Assembly (NCBI RefSeq): GCF_016918545.1
Contig: NZ_JAFFQC010000003.1
Location: 62,001 to 126,000 of the forward strand
Length of the DNA stretch: 64,000 nucleotides
Source of the DNA: Desulfobulbus alkaliphilus
Lineage (GTDB): Bacteria > Desulfobacterota > Desulfobulbia > Desulfobulbales > Desulfobulbaceae
Reading direction: 5' to 3'
Each line of letters starts with the position of its first letter. Positions within the stretch are counted from its first letter, which is position 1. The notes beneath the pieces were generated by a model. The model saw only the letters and a program-made list of their open reading frames with translations, ran no database searches and was not told the DNA's origin. Both the position numbers and the translations under genes were made by a program. This document shows, one piece after another, positions 38,526-47,749 of this stretch.

Positions 38526-39644
38526 ATGCCGATGAACGAACAACCACCCTGGGGAAAGAAGAAAAAACCCAGCGGTCCTGAAGATTTTCTCGCAACCCTC
38601 ATTCAAAAATTAAAAGACACTTTTGCCGGTGCCGGACAAAAACCGCCCCGGGACAACCGGAGCGAAAAAGACCCGGATGGACCGCCGAACTTCCTCGGCG
38701 GTGCCAGCAAAATCCTTGCTGTTGTCGTTGTCATTGTCCTCATCCAGGCGGCGATGTCAGCTTTTTACACCGTTAAACCCGGTGAAGTTGGTGTCATTCT
38801 CCGGTTCGGCAAATTTACCAAAGCCACCACGCCAGGACTGCATTTCAAAATGCCCTACATTGACAGACTGATCAAGGTGGACATGGAAACTATCCGCAAG
38901 GAAGAGTTCGGTTTCCGGACCCGAACAACGACCATGGGCAATAACCTGGACCGGCGCGGTCTTGACAACGAATCCCTCATGCTCACCGGTGACCAGGGGG
39001 TGATCGAGGTGGCGTGGATTGTCCAGTACAAGGTCGAAAATGCCCAGGATTTTCTCTTCAAGGTCCGCGATGTCCCCCAGGCCCTTCGCGATGCCTCGGA
39101 AACTGTGACCAGGCGAATTGTCGGCAACATGGATTTTGACTTCATCCTTTCCAACCGGGACATCCTCGCTCTCAATGCCCGGCAGGAACTGCAGGACCAG
39201 ATGAACCGGCTCGAGTGCGGGATCGCTATCGTTGCCCTGCAACTCCTGGACATCAGTCCGCCCGATCCGGTTCGCCCAGCCTTCAACGAGGTCAACGAGG
39301 CGGACCAGGATATGAAACGTCTGGTCAATGAGGCTGAAGAGGTCTATAACAGGATCATCCCGGCGGCCCGGGGTAATGCCCGACAGATTGTCGAAGAGGC
39401 CCGTGGGTACAGCTTTGAACGGGTCAACCGGGCCATGGGTGAAACCACTCGTTTCGTTGCTCTTGTCCAGGAATATGAACGAGCCCGTGATGTTACCCGG
39501 CAACGTCTGTACCTGGAGACCATGTCCGAGGTCCTGCCGACTGTGGAACATGTCTATATCATGGACCAAAGCCAGAACAGTCTCCTCCCTCTTCTCGACC
39601 TGACCCGGCAACACGGAAAAGAGACCGCTATCGGCGCTGAATAA
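38526..39644 (+). CDS. hflK: Membrane protease regulator HflK (SPFH/band 7)
   Basis: Forms the HflKC complex that encloses and modulates the FtsH protease. From ATG 38526 it has 372 residues: MPMNEQPPWGKKKK, a disordered charged region, one membrane helix (ILAVVVVIVLIQAAMSAFY), then the band 7 domain (YTVKPGEVGVILRFGKFTKA, PGLHFKMPYIDRLIKVDMET, ESLMLTGDQGVIEVAWIVQY) and a coiled-coil tail. A GTG at 38439 with an ideal AGGAGG eight bases upstream would add 29 residues; I prefer 38526 because it resembles known HflK N-termini, but the GTG is a serious alternative. Confidence 0.93.
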   Translation: MPMNEQPPWGKKKKPSGPEDFLATLIQKLKDTFAGAGQKPPRDNRSEKDPDGPPNFLGGASKILAVVVVIVLIQAAMSAFYTVKPGEVGVILRFGKFTKATTPGLHFKMPYIDRLIKVDMETIRKEEFGFRTRTTTMGNNLDRRGLDNESLMLTGDQGVIEVAWIVQYKVENAQDFLFKVRDVPQALRDASETVTRRIVGNMDFDFILSNRDILALNARQELQDQMNRLECGIAIVALQLLDISPPDPVRPAFNEVNEADQDMKRLVNEAEEVYNRIIPAARGNARQIVEEARGYSFERVNRAMGETTRFVALVQEYERARDVTRQRLYLETMSEVLPTVEHVYIMDQSQNSLLPLLDLTRQHGKETAIGAE

Positions 39645-39691
39645 TCCACAACAAGCAGCTGTTCTCCGAATTCTTCAAACTATATAAGCTT

Positions 39692-40642
39692 ATGCAGAAT
39701 ACTAAAAAACTGATTAACTCGCTCCTCATCGGACTTGCTGTTCTCGTGGTTGTCACCATCTGGGATGGATTGTACGTCCTCCCTGAAGGCGAACAGGCAG
39801 TCGTAACCCAATTCGGCCGTCCGGTCGGTGACCCGGTCAACCAGGCCGGATTGAAATTCAAAATGCCCTTCATCCAGGAAGTGCAGTTTTTTGACAAGAG
39901 AATCCTCATCTGGGACGGTGAACCTAATCAGATCCCGACCAATGACAAGACCTTTGTCTATGTCGACAACACCGCCCGCTGGCGGATCACCGACCCGCTG
40001 CGTTTTCTTCAGGCCGTGGGCACTGAGCAACGGGCCAATACCCTGCTCAACGACATCATTGCCGGTACGGTCCGTGACATGGTGAACAGAAACGACCTGA
40101 TCGAAGTCATCCGTAGTTCGGACTGGTCGGATGAATACATGACCTCCACCGTTCAAAGCCGTGATTTGATCCTCACCCCGCCCAGCGTTGGCCGGGACCG
40201 GATTGCCCAGGAAGTGCTGGAGGCCGCCGCCAGAGTTACTCCGCAGTATGGCATCGAACTGACTGACGTCATGTTCCGCCGGGTCAACTACATTGAGTCT
40301 GTGCGCCTGCGGGTCTATGATCGGATGATATCTGAACGAAACCGAATCGCCGCGGAGCGGCGGTCCACCGGTGAAGGCCAGAAGGCTGAAATCCTCGGCC
40401 GGGTCGAGCGCGACCGCCTGGAAATTATCTCCGCTGCCGAACGAGAAGCCTTTGAAATCCGTGGTCAGGCTGATGCCGAGGCCACCCGGATTTACGCCGA
40501 GGCCTATTCACTTGATCCTGAGTTTTTTGCTTTTCTCAAGAGTATGGAGAGTTATCAGGACATCATCTCCGGAAACAGCTCGCTGGTGCTGTCCACCGAC
40601 TCCGACCTCTTCCGTTACCTGGAAAGGCACCGCTTGAATTGA
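39692..40642 (+). CDS. hflC: Membrane protease regulator HflC (SPFH/band 7)
   Basis: Partner of HflK. 316 residues: one N-terminal membrane helix (LLIGLAVLVVVTIWDGLYVL), the band 7 domain (LPEGEQAVVTQFGRPVGDPV, AGLKFKMPFIQEVQFFDKRI, FVYVDNTARWRITDPLRFLQ), then a charged coiled coil (SERNRIAAERRSTGEGQKAE) and a C-terminus around YAEAYSLDPEFFAFLKSMES that is characteristic of HflC. It begins 47 bp after hflK. A strong terminator lies about 290 bp downstream with a truncated repeat between them. Confidence 0.95.
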   Translation: MQNTKKLINSLLIGLAVLVVVTIWDGLYVLPEGEQAVVTQFGRPVGDPVNQAGLKFKMPFIQEVQFFDKRILIWDGEPNQIPTNDKTFVYVDNTARWRITDPLRFLQAVGTEQRANTLLNDIIAGTVRDMVNRNDLIEVIRSSDWSDEYMTSTVQSRDLILTPPSVGRDRIAQEVLEAAARVTPQYGIELTDVMFRRVNYIESVRLRVYDRMISERNRIAAERRSTGEGQKAEILGRVERDRLEIISAAEREAFEIRGQADAEATRIYAEAYSLDPEFFAFLKSMESYQDIISGNSSLVLSTDSDLFRYLERHRLN

Positions 40643-40649
40643 TGGATAT

Positions 40650-40802
40650 CTGAATCCGTGAACGTTCGTCCGTGCGTCAGCCTTCTTGTCTGTGACCGTT
40701 TGATTAAAGGACACTTTATCAGATGGTTACGGGCAATGAAGATAGCGGGCGGACGGCCCCCCCGAAGGGCGGTGTTGGAAGGTTATTCCCATGGATTCAG
40801 GG
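40650..40802 (-). repeat. Dispersed repeat, truncated copy 13
   Basis: Reverse orientation: CTGAATCCGTGAACGTTCG at left, most of the palindrome (GATTAAAGGACACTTTATC), the GGCGGTGTTGGAAGG part, then ATGGATTCAGG at the right with the AT-rich promoter section deleted. About 153 bp, just downstream of hflC. Confidence 0.87.
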
Positions 40803-40932
40803 GTTTGTCAGCTTGCGCTTCCCCCCCCGCCTTGGGCGGGAGCCAGGCAGGTAATCAAGGGCATGGGGGAGGTAAGCAGATCTTGCCTGCATCCAACCCA
40901 TACTCCTGAGACAACCCTCAGGTTAAAACCAG

Positions 40933-40972
40933 AAAGACTCGGAAAACGCCCTGCGCTTTCCGAGTCTTTTTT
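40933..40972 (+). terminator. Rho-independent terminator after hflKC
   Basis: Perfect 13-bp stem AAAGACTCGGAAA / TTTCCGAGTCTTT with an 11-base loop and a run of Ts. Confidence 0.88.
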
Positions 40973-41012
40973 ATCTGCACACCGGTGCGGGTTCACCTGC
41001 CCGTGCTCTTAT

Positions 41013-41230
41013 CCTGAATCCGTGACAGCTGGACTCTTGTTTTATATATATCTTGCTGTAATCATGTTTTAATTGGAGCGGAATCCTTGGTGCTAAATTT
41101 CACCAGCCGCCCTTCGGGGCATCCGTCCGCACGCCATCTTCATTGCCCGTAACCGTCCGATAAAGTGTACTTTAATCGAACGGCCACGAACAACGAAGCT
41201 GACGCACGGACGAACGCTCACGGATTCAGG
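41013..41230 (+). repeat. Dispersed repeat, full-length copy 14
   Basis: 218 bp with perfect 13-bp inverted ends (CCTGAATCCGTGA / TCACGGATTCAGG). One of the best-preserved copies; its right half is a long imperfect palindrome around AAAGTGTACTTT. It ends 1 bp before the stop codon of the Cys-rich protein gene. Confidence 0.95.
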
Positions 41231-41231
41231 C

Positions 41232-41906
41232 TTATTCCAGCAAAACAACCGAACCCTCGTCAAGATAACCGGGACGCTGCTCACTTGCGTACGGTATCCG
41301 TCCCCGTTGTTCCAGAAGCACCTCGAGCCGCAGTAATTCCTCTTCCGTTGCGATGCTGTCCAGGCCAAGCTGTTCAAACCGGCAATCGCAATAGATCAGC
41401 TGCCCACCGCACCAGGGACAGACCTCCACCGGACACCCCAATTCATGCAGCTCGCCACTGCCGGTGTGACAGGCAGGACAGATATCTTCATCGAGCCGCA
41501 GGGGCTCATAGACTGGAATATCATCAACAGCGGCACAGATTGCCTTGAAGTCGGCAGCGGTTTCATACCCAAAAAAATCAAGCAATTCCGAGGTTAGGTA
41601 CCCTTCAGCCATGCTGCCATGAAATTCGATTCCTTCGCTTGAAACCAGGTATAGATACTTTTCCCAGGGCGTGATCGCAACCAGGAGAAACACCCCCCGA
41701 TGCCGGTTGAGCATCCGTATCTCCCGCACCCATTCCTCTCTGGCATCGGGCGGACAGGAATAAAATTGATCCAGTAAGGTCAGACCCAAACGATCCTCTT
41801 GATACAAATCGACCAGATCCTCGGCCGCCGCCCAATCCGCTTCCGGAACCGTGTGCTCCATTGCCTGCAGAATGGTTGCCCTTTTTTCAGCAAACTCTTC
41901 CCGCAT
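41232..41906 (-). CDS. Hypothetical protein with C-terminal zinc-ribbon-like cysteines
   Basis: 224 residues from ATG 41906 (GAGGGG upstream). Unknown function. The N-terminal 140 residues are mixed alpha/beta without a motif I recognise (HRGVFLLVAITPWEKYLYLV, YLTSELLDFFGYETAADFKA). After residue 140 there are clustered cysteines: DICPACHTG and CPVEVCPWCGGQLIYCDCRF, most likely zinc-binding. It is monocistronic, bracketed by two full-length repeats; the upstream copy (42017-42234) carries a near-consensus promoter pointing at this gene, 157 bp from the start codon. Confidence 0.8.
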   Translation of the reverse strand: MREEFAEKRATILQAMEHTVPEADWAAAEDLVDLYQEDRLGLTLLDQFYSCPPDAREEWVREIRMLNRHRGVFLLVAITPWEKYLYLVSSEGIEFHGSMAEGYLTSELLDFFGYETAADFKAICAAVDDIPVYEPLRLDEDICPACHTGSGELHELGCPVEVCPWCGGQLIYCDCRFEQLGLDSIATEEELLRLEVLLEQRGRIPYASEQRPGYLDEGSVVLLE

Positions 41907-42016
41907 GATATTCCCCTCTTTTTCTCCCTCCGTTCGTAACTGATCGCGCCAGATCCACACACCAAAAACCAGGCGGACGGAAGGTATTCATTGTCATCCT
42001 GACCCTGAGTGATTGT

Positions 42017-42234
42017 CCTGAATCCGTGACGGCAGGACTCTTGTTTTGAATATATCTTACTGTACTCAGATTATAATTGCAGTGGAACCCTGGACAATAA
42101 CCTTCACCAGCCGCCCTTCGGGGCGTTCCTCCGCACGCCATCATCAAAGCCTGTAACCGTCCGATAAAGTCTCCGTTAATCAAACGGTCACAGACAACAA
42201 AGCTGACGAACGGACGAACGCTCACGGATCCAGG
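42017..42234 (+). repeat. Dispersed repeat, full-length copy 15
   Basis: 218 bp, CCTGAATCCGTGACGGC to GCTCACGGATCCAGG, palindrome complete. Lies upstream of the Cys-rich protein gene. Confidence 0.95.
42070..42097 (-). promoter_or_regulatory. Promoter inside repeat copy 15, reading to the Cys-rich protein gene
   Basis: On the minus strand: TTGTCC (42097-42092), 16-bp spacer, TATAAT (42075-42070). Same position as in other copies; here it would drive the gene starting at 41906. Confidence 0.5.
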
Positions 42235-42702
42235 ATTGTGTCATGCTATTCAATCCGCTGTTTCCCTGACTTGAATTCATATTGGTTTTACAGTAGGATG
42301 TCAAGGATCGGAAATCTATCGTGGAACCGTACTTCAGCACTCCATCCACGGATGATCAGTCTGCTTGGCGGGGGATGTATAGACCCGCAGCCTGCTCAAC
42401 CGTCTATCCGGCAATGAAGCGCTGATAAACTGTTCAGTTCTCAGGTCAGGCTGTCTCTTGCCTGCATCGGGTGAACCTAGTCTCAATCGTATATATACCT
42501 GTTCTGTACGCAGATCGCTTGTATCGTTCCCCCTGCTGCCTTTTCCCAGAACGGGATTTCGTACTTCCAAGGAGTGCCCGCACCCCGCACTAGCTCCATC
42601 CCAGTCGCCCCGTAGCGGATTGGTCCGATTACAAAAAGGACTTTCCCGCCTGCGAACAAATGTAGCGAACAGTGGCACCCGCCTTTTTTCCAGGAGAAAA
42701 CC
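42235..42702. other. Intergenic region upstream of citrate synthase
   Basis: 468 bp with no gene or clear motif seen apart from the GGAGAA ribosome binding site next to the gltA start. Presumably holds the gltA promoter. Confidence 0.5.
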
Positions 42703-44004
42703 ATGTCCGAAAAAGCGCCCCAAAATACAGCGGAGCTGATCATAAACGGTACCAGCTATCTGCTCCCGATCATTGAAGGCGAGCAGGGTGACAAGGCTAT
42801 TGATATCCGGGGACTGTTGCGACAAACCGGGTTCACCGTTTTTGACACCGGCTTCAAAAACTCTGCATCCTGCAGCAGTACCATTACCTACATGGACGGA
42901 AGCAAGGGTATTTTGCGCTACCGGGGTTATGCTATTGAGGATCTTGCCGAGCGCTGTCTCTTTATCGAGGTTGCCTACCTCCTGCTGCACAACAAGCTGC
43001 CCAACCGGGAAGAACTGGAAAGTTTTCGGACCATGCTTGAGCAGTTTGCCCTCATGCACGAAGACATGATCCATTTTTTCGATAATTTCCCCCCCAACGC
43101 CTCGCCCATGTCCATCCTGTCGGTGATGGTCAACAGCCTTCATAATTATTATCCGGAAATGAGTGATGACCCGCTGGTGAATATCGACATCACAGCCAGT
43201 CGACTCATTTCCAAAGTGCGCACCATTGCCTCATTTTCCTATAAAAAATCCATTGGCCAACCCCTGGTCTATCCGCGTTATGATCTTTCCTATTGCGGCA
43301 ACTTCCTCAACATGATGTTTGACAACCCGGTACGCCCCTATATCGTTCTCCCGGAAGTCGTCGCCGCCCTCAACAAGTTGCTCATTCTCCATGCCGATCA
43401 CGAGCAAAACTGCTCAACCTCGGCAGTCCGTCTGGTAGGCAGTGCCGGAGGAAACCTCTATGCCTCCATTTCAGCGGGTATCAATGCCCTCTGGGGGCCC
43501 TTGCACGGTGGTGCCAACGAAGCGGTCATTCAGATGCTGGAAGCTATTCACGCCGACAACAACGATTATAAAAAATACATTGCCAAAGCCAAGGATAAAT
43601 CAGATCCGTTTCGACTCTCCGGCTTTGGCCACCGGGTCTACCGCACCTATGACCCCAGGGGGAAAATCATCAAAGATGCCTGCAGAGGCATTCTCGCGGC
43701 GCTCAATGTTGACGACCCCCTGCTCGAAATTGCCGGCAAGCTGGAGGAAATCGTACTTTGTGATGACTATTTCGTCAGTCGCAACCTGTATCCCAACATT
43801 GATTTTTATTCCGGTATCATTTATCGCGCCCTGGGTATCCCCACCAACATGTTTACGGTCATGTTCGCCCTGGGTCGGCTTCCCGGCTGGATCGCACAGT
43901 GGAAAGAAATGCGGGAGGACCAGAGCACCAAGATCTATCGCCCCCGTCAGATCTACACCGGCGCCCCCCCCAGGCACTTTATTCCCCTGGGTGAAAGGAG
44001 CTGA
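42703..44004 (+). CDS. gltA: Citrate synthase
   Basis: Condenses acetyl-CoA and oxaloacetate. 433 residues, the hexameric/type II-like length. Catalytic segments: LILHADHEQNCSTSAVRLVG (His), WGPLHGGANEAVIQMLEAIH (His), FRLSGFGHRVYRTYDPRGKI, and NIDFYSGIIYRALGIPTNMF with the Asp/substrate-binding region. MDGSKGILRYRGYAIEDLAE near residue 65 is the typical N-terminal block. AGGAG upstream. In a sulfate reducer it would serve the oxidative TCA branch or glutamate synthesis. The Re-type synthase found in some anaerobes is unrelated, so this is the Si type. Confidence 0.97.
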   Translation: MSEKAPQNTAELIINGTSYLLPIIEGEQGDKAIDIRGLLRQTGFTVFDTGFKNSASCSSTITYMDGSKGILRYRGYAIEDLAERCLFIEVAYLLLHNKLPNREELESFRTMLEQFALMHEDMIHFFDNFPPNASPMSILSVMVNSLHNYYPEMSDDPLVNIDITASRLISKVRTIASFSYKKSIGQPLVYPRYDLSYCGNFLNMMFDNPVRPYIVLPEVVAALNKLLILHADHEQNCSTSAVRLVGSAGGNLYASISAGINALWGPLHGGANEAVIQMLEAIHADNNDYKKYIAKAKDKSDPFRLSGFGHRVYRTYDPRGKIIKDACRGILAALNVDDPLLEIAGKLEEIVLCDDYFVSRNLYPNIDFYSGIIYRALGIPTNMFTVMFALGRLPGWIAQWKEMREDQSTKIYRPRQIYTGAPPRHFIPLGERS

Positions 44005-44111
44005 ACTCGATGAGGGTGAGCGGTCACAGGTGAAGTGCTGATGCAAGAAAGCTCATGGAAAAAACAGGGGACGGCGTGGGCCATTGTCCGGCAGGAAGAC
44101 CTGAACGTTCA

Positions 44112-44212
44112 CCTGGATCCGTGACGGCGGGGCTCTTGTTTTTGGTTTAATTTGCTGTCATCAGCTTAAAAATATGATGATATTTTCAGCAATTCACCCT
44201 CGCGGATCCAGG
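44112..44212 (+). repeat. Dispersed repeat, internally deleted copy 16
   Basis: CCTGGATCCGTGACGGC at left and CTCGCGGATCCAGG at right with a degenerate AT-rich interior; about 101 bp. Lies between convergent gltA and the PilZ gene. Confidence 0.8.
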
Positions 44213-44214
44213 GT

Positions 44215-44595
44215 TCAGTTATCCACCACAGTGTTCTGAGCGATGAATTCAGCTAACCGATTCTGTTGATCCGGTGACAAGGCACCGAATTTCAAACCGA
44301 GGCGTCGGACCCTGAGGGAAGTGAACATTGAACGGGGTACAACCTGGGTTTCTTCAACCAGAACTATGGGGATGTTGGGAAGATAGAAATGAGATTGGGC
44401 GACAAAGATATCCACAGAACCTGGAATCTCGGTTTCTTTGTCAAAAACAGCATAATGCACAGACAAACCACCCGCACTGATGTCAAGAATCGTGCCGGTT
44501 TCCTGGCCAAAAAAAACAACACTGTTTTCCCTGACTTTGAATCGTTCATGACGGCGCCGTTCTTTTTTCTCGGAAACCGCCGACCTGTTCTCCAT
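44215..44595 (-). CDS. PilZ-domain protein
   Basis: 126 residues, single PilZ domain. The cyclic-di-GMP-binding motifs are present: RRRHERF (RxxxR) near residue 13 and DISAGGLSV (D/N-x-S-x-x-G) near residue 40, followed by the expected beta-barrel strands (IPIVLVEETQVVP, RRLGLKFGALSPDQQNRLAE). It therefore probably responds to cyclic-di-GMP. AAGGA precedes the ATG. A 40-residue gene ends 18 bp upstream and is probably co-transcribed. Confidence 0.88.
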   Translation of the reverse strand: MENRSAVSEKKERRRHERFKVRENSVVFFGQETGTILDISAGGLSVHYAVFDKETEIPGSVDIFVAQSHFYLPNIPIVLVEETQVVPRSMFTSLRVRRLGLKFGALSPDQQNRLAEFIAQNTVVDN

Positions 44596-44613
44596 TTGGA
44601 TATCCTTACAATG

Positions 44614-44736
44614 TCAGATCCTGCAGGAATTGAAGCGTTGGCAATATTCCCGAACCAGTTGCCAGCGCTGCGAGGTACTCAGGCGAAAATAAATGGGACT
44701 GAACATCAGGATGCGAATGGCTTCACGTGGGCTCAT
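44614..44736 (-). CDS. Small conserved-looking protein upstream of PilZ gene
   Basis: 40 residues, MSPREAIRILMFSPIYFRLS followed by a basic helical half ending FNSCRI. The ATG at 44736 has an excellent ribosome binding site (GGAGGAGAG, 3 bases spacing from the last G run). The stop is 18 bp before the PilZ start, which has its own AAGGA. The pattern of an amphipathic/hydrophobic N-terminal half and a basic C-terminal half suggests a membrane-surface or RNA/protein-binding micro-protein. Function unknown; too short for most gene finders. Confidence 0.65.
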   Translation of the reverse strand: MSPREAIRILMFSPIYFRLSTSQRWQLVREYCQRFNSCRI

Positions 44737-45067
44737 GATCTCTCCTCCAGATAGCATTTGCCATTTTCTTGCAATTTTCGATCCTATTTCAAGAAAGATG
44801 AACTATCCCCCACAGCGCAAGTGATTACACCCTTTGCTGGTAAGCACAGCAGACATCTCTGTCAAATTCTTCCGAAAAAAAGAAAAAACTCTCGGAACTT
44901 TCCGTTATCCAGGAACAATTTTGTCATTCCGCTGACGCCGAACCGGTTCAAAGAGGTAGCCACGCAGGCCAAACCCTCACGGATCCAGGCGATCTGCACC
45001 GACTACCCAAGAAAAATGGGGCCAAATACACCGTACTCGTATCAAAAAACAAACAAAAACATCCGTT
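44737..45067. other. Intergenic region between polA and the PilZ unit
   Basis: 331 bp; no gene, and no clear terminator for polA. A right-end repeat fragment lies at 44976-44989. Confidence 0.5.
44976..44989 (+). repeat. Dispersed repeat, right-end fragment (copy 17)
   Basis: CTCACGGATCCAGG only; 14 bp matching the right end. Could be chance, but it lies intergenic like the other copies. Confidence 0.5.
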
Positions 45068-47749
45068 CTACTCTTTGTCTAAACTCTGCCCCTGGCTGAG
45101 ATGGACAACCAGCGGAACCCGTAGATTCATCGCCCCTTCCATGTGGGTCTTGAGCAGCGTTGACACTTCATCAAGCTCCTGCTTAGGAACTTCCAACACC
45201 AACTCGTCGTGAATCTGCAACAGCAAGCGAGCCTGGAGTTGACGTCGGCTCAATTCCTGGTGAACACGCAGCATGGCAAGCTTGATGATATCAGCAGCTG
45301 TTCCCTGGATGGGCGTGTTGATGGCCATTCGTTCGGCAAATTCACGTTGAACGCGATTTGTGCTAGCAATGTCCGGCAGGGGGCGCCTTCTTCCCAATAG
45401 TGTCGTGACAAAGCCATCCTTTCGCGCCTGGCTGACTATCTTTTCCATAAATTCCTTTATTCCGGAAAAATGAGCAAAATAGCGATCAATAAAGGTCTGC
45501 GCCTCCTTGCGGCTGACATGGAGTTGACTGGCAAGACCAAAACTCGACATTCCATAGACAATACCGAAATTAATGGTCTTGGCAACCCGACGCATTTCAC
45601 TGGTCAGTAACTGTGGCGAGACCATAAAAATTTCCGCTGCTGTGCGCCGGTGGATATCCTGTCCGGCAAGAAAGGCCTCGAGCAAAGCCTGGTCCTGGGA
45701 ATAATGGGCCAGGACCCGAAGATCGATCTGGGAATAGTCGGCTGCCAGCAGCTGCCAGCCTGGGGCGGCAATAAAGGCAGACCGGATTCGTCGCCCTTCC
45801 TCGGTACGAATCGGGATGTTCTGCAGATTGGGGCTGCTGGAACTGAGCCGTCCGGTGGCCGTGCCGCATTGATTGAAGGAAGTATGGATTCGGCTGCTGA
45901 GAGGATCACGAAGTTCGGCCAGCCGGTCGACATACGTTGATTTGAGTTTGGCCAGGTTGCGATACTGGAGGATCAGTGCCGGCAGTTCATGGGTCAAGCT
46001 CAAACTTTCCAGAACCTTGACGTCGGTGGACCACCCGGTTTTTGTTTTCCGCCCCTTGGGCAGACCCAGTTTTTCAAACAGCAGTTCACCCAGCTGCTTA
46101 GGGGAGTTGATATTGAAGGTCTCGCCGGCAACCTGGTAAATTTTCTGTTCAAATCCCTCCAGCCGTTCCCCGAATTCAGCGGCCAGGGCCGCCAGCTTAT
46201 CGGCATCCACCAGAATACCGGTATATTCCATGGCGGCCAGCACCGGTATCAGGGGACCCTCCACATCCCGAAGCAGAGGCAGCAACTGCAACTCGGTCAA
46301 CCGCGGCAACTGTTGATGATACAGGTGCAGGGCGGCAAAGACGTCTTCGCAGCTGTACTCCTTGGCAGCCATCAGCTCAACCCGGCAGAAGGCGTCCCCT
46401 CTCTTATCTCCACCGGTTACCTCGGCAAAAGTGGTCAAACACAGATTGAACTCCCGGCAAAGATCATCGAGTTTATACGTGCGCCGATCAGGGGCAAGCA
46501 GCCAGGCCCCCACCATGGTATCGTGAAGAGGGCCGTTCAACCGGATGCCGCCGTTCTGCGGGGCAGCAAGCACGGCAAGATCGAACTTGAGATTATGACC
46601 GACTTTAATGCTGTCTGGATCTTCCAGCACAGGGCGCAAAACCTCGCCAAGGTCAGCAAGCGTTGGCTGAGCGGCAACCAGAGTACCGTTTTCGTTGCGA
46701 TGGCCGCAGGGTATGTACCAGGCCTCGCCATCCTTTGTCCCCAGGGACAGACCGACCAGATGTGCTCCCCGCGGGTCCAGGGAATCCGTTTCCGTATCCA
46801 CGGCTAGCACATCCAACCCGCAAAGACGTTTTCCCAGTGCTGCCAGGTCGTCGCGGTTTTGCACCAGATAGAACCGCGACGTATCGATTTTGTTCACTGG
46901 CTCGTACTCCTTGAGCAGGGAATGAAACTCGAGCTCGGTTAATAGGGGTTGGAGCCTGGTCTGGTCTGGAGTTTCCAATCTGTATTGCTCGATATCACCG
47001 GGCACGGCGGCCTTGTGATTGAGGCGCACCAGATCCCTGGACAAAAAGGCCATGGACCGGTGTTGCTGGAGTAACCCCTGGATACGAGCCGGTTTCATGG
47101 CCTCCACAGCCCCATACAGTGCTTCCAGCGAATGGTACTCGCTGATCAATTTCTGCGCTGTTTTCGGTCCGATTCCCGGCACGCCGGGAATATTGTCGGA
47201 ACTGTCACCGGTAAGGGCGAAGTAATCGAGGAGCTGAGCCGGATCCAATCCGTATTTTTTTTGCACTGCCTCCTGGTCCATGGTGCGATCGTTCATGGGA
47301 TCCCAGAGAGAGACACGATCATTGACCAACTGGAGCAGGTCTTTGTCACCGGAAACGATCACCACTCGGCACCCCTTGGCCACCATCTTGTCGGTGACCG
47401 AAGCGATAAGATCATCTGCCTCCTGATCATCCTGCTGCAGATGGAGTATTCGATGGGCTGCAACCATCTTATGGATATATGGAATCTGGGCCGCCAGATC
47501 ATCGGGCATGGGCGGACGATTTGCCTTGTAGGCATTATAGAACTGGTGGCGGAAAACCGGTCCACGACTGTCATAAGCCACCGCCAGGTATCGTGGTTGC
47601 CGCTCCCTGATCAGTCGACGGAGAATGGTGGTGAACCCATATACAGCATGGGTCGGCAGACCGTGGGCATTGGTAAGGGGCCTGATAGCATGATACGCCC
47701 GATAGATGTAGGCACTCCCGTCGATCAGATAAATTTCAGGCTCGGTCAT
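45068..47749 (-). CDS. polA: DNA polymerase I
   Basis: 893 residues from ATG 47749 (AAGGACC upstream). Three domains: 5'-nuclease (IYLIDGSAYIYRAYHAIRPL, AVAYDSRGPVFRHQFYNAYK, DLLQLVNDRVSLWDP, SSDNIPGVPGIGPKTAQKLI), 3'-5' exonuclease with acidic motifs retained (VLAVDTETDSLDPRGAHLVG and VGHNLKFDLAVLA), and polymerase (GCGTATGRLSSSSPNLQNIP-like NQCGTATGRLSSSSPNLQNI, LLAADYSQIDLRVLAHYSQD, RRVAKTINFGIVYGMSSFGL, LLLQIHDELVLEVP). A full-length, probably proofreading-competent enzyme. Monocistronic; upstream in-frame extension to 47857 is not family-like. Confidence 0.97.
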   Translation of the reverse strand: MTEPEIYLIDGSAYIYRAYHAIRPLTNAHGLPTHAVYGFTTILRRLIRERQPRYLAVAYDSRGPVFRHQFYNAYKANRPPMPDDLAAQIPYIHKMVAAHRILHLQQDDQEADDLIASVTDKMVAKGCRVVIVSGDKDLLQLVNDRVSLWDPMNDRTMDQEAVQKKYGLDPAQLLDYFALTGDSSDNIPGVPGIGPKTAQKLISEYHSLEALYGAVEAMKPARIQGLLQQHRSMAFLSRDLVRLNHKAAVPGDIEQYRLETPDQTRLQPLLTELEFHSLLKEYEPVNKIDTSRFYLVQNRDDLAALGKRLCGLDVLAVDTETDSLDPRGAHLVGLSLGTKDGEAWYIPCGHRNENGTLVAAQPTLADLGEVLRPVLEDPDSIKVGHNLKFDLAVLAAPQNGGIRLNGPLHDTMVGAWLLAPDRRTYKLDDLCREFNLCLTTFAEVTGGDKRGDAFCRVELMAAKEYSCEDVFAALHLYHQQLPRLTELQLLPLLRDVEGPLIPVLAAMEYTGILVDADKLAALAAEFGERLEGFEQKIYQVAGETFNINSPKQLGELLFEKLGLPKGRKTKTGWSTDVKVLESLSLTHELPALILQYRNLAKLKSTYVDRLAELRDPLSSRIHTSFNQCGTATGRLSSSSPNLQNIPIRTEEGRRIRSAFIAAPGWQLLAADYSQIDLRVLAHYSQDQALLEAFLAGQDIHRRTAAEIFMVSPQLLTSEMRRVAKTINFGIVYGMSSFGLASQLHVSRKEAQTFIDRYFAHFSGIKEFMEKIVSQARKDGFVTTLLGRRRPLPDIASTNRVQREFAERMAINTPIQGTAADIIKLAMLRVHQELSRRQLQARLLLQIHDELVLEVPKQELDEVSTLLKTHMEGAMNLRVPLVVHLSQGQSLDKE

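Noticed and set aside
40811-40835. C-run and CCCGCC-TTG-GGCGGG palindrome after the truncated repeat downstream of hflC
   Set aside because: Short GC hairpin without T-run; the clear terminator follows at 40933, so no separate feature is called.
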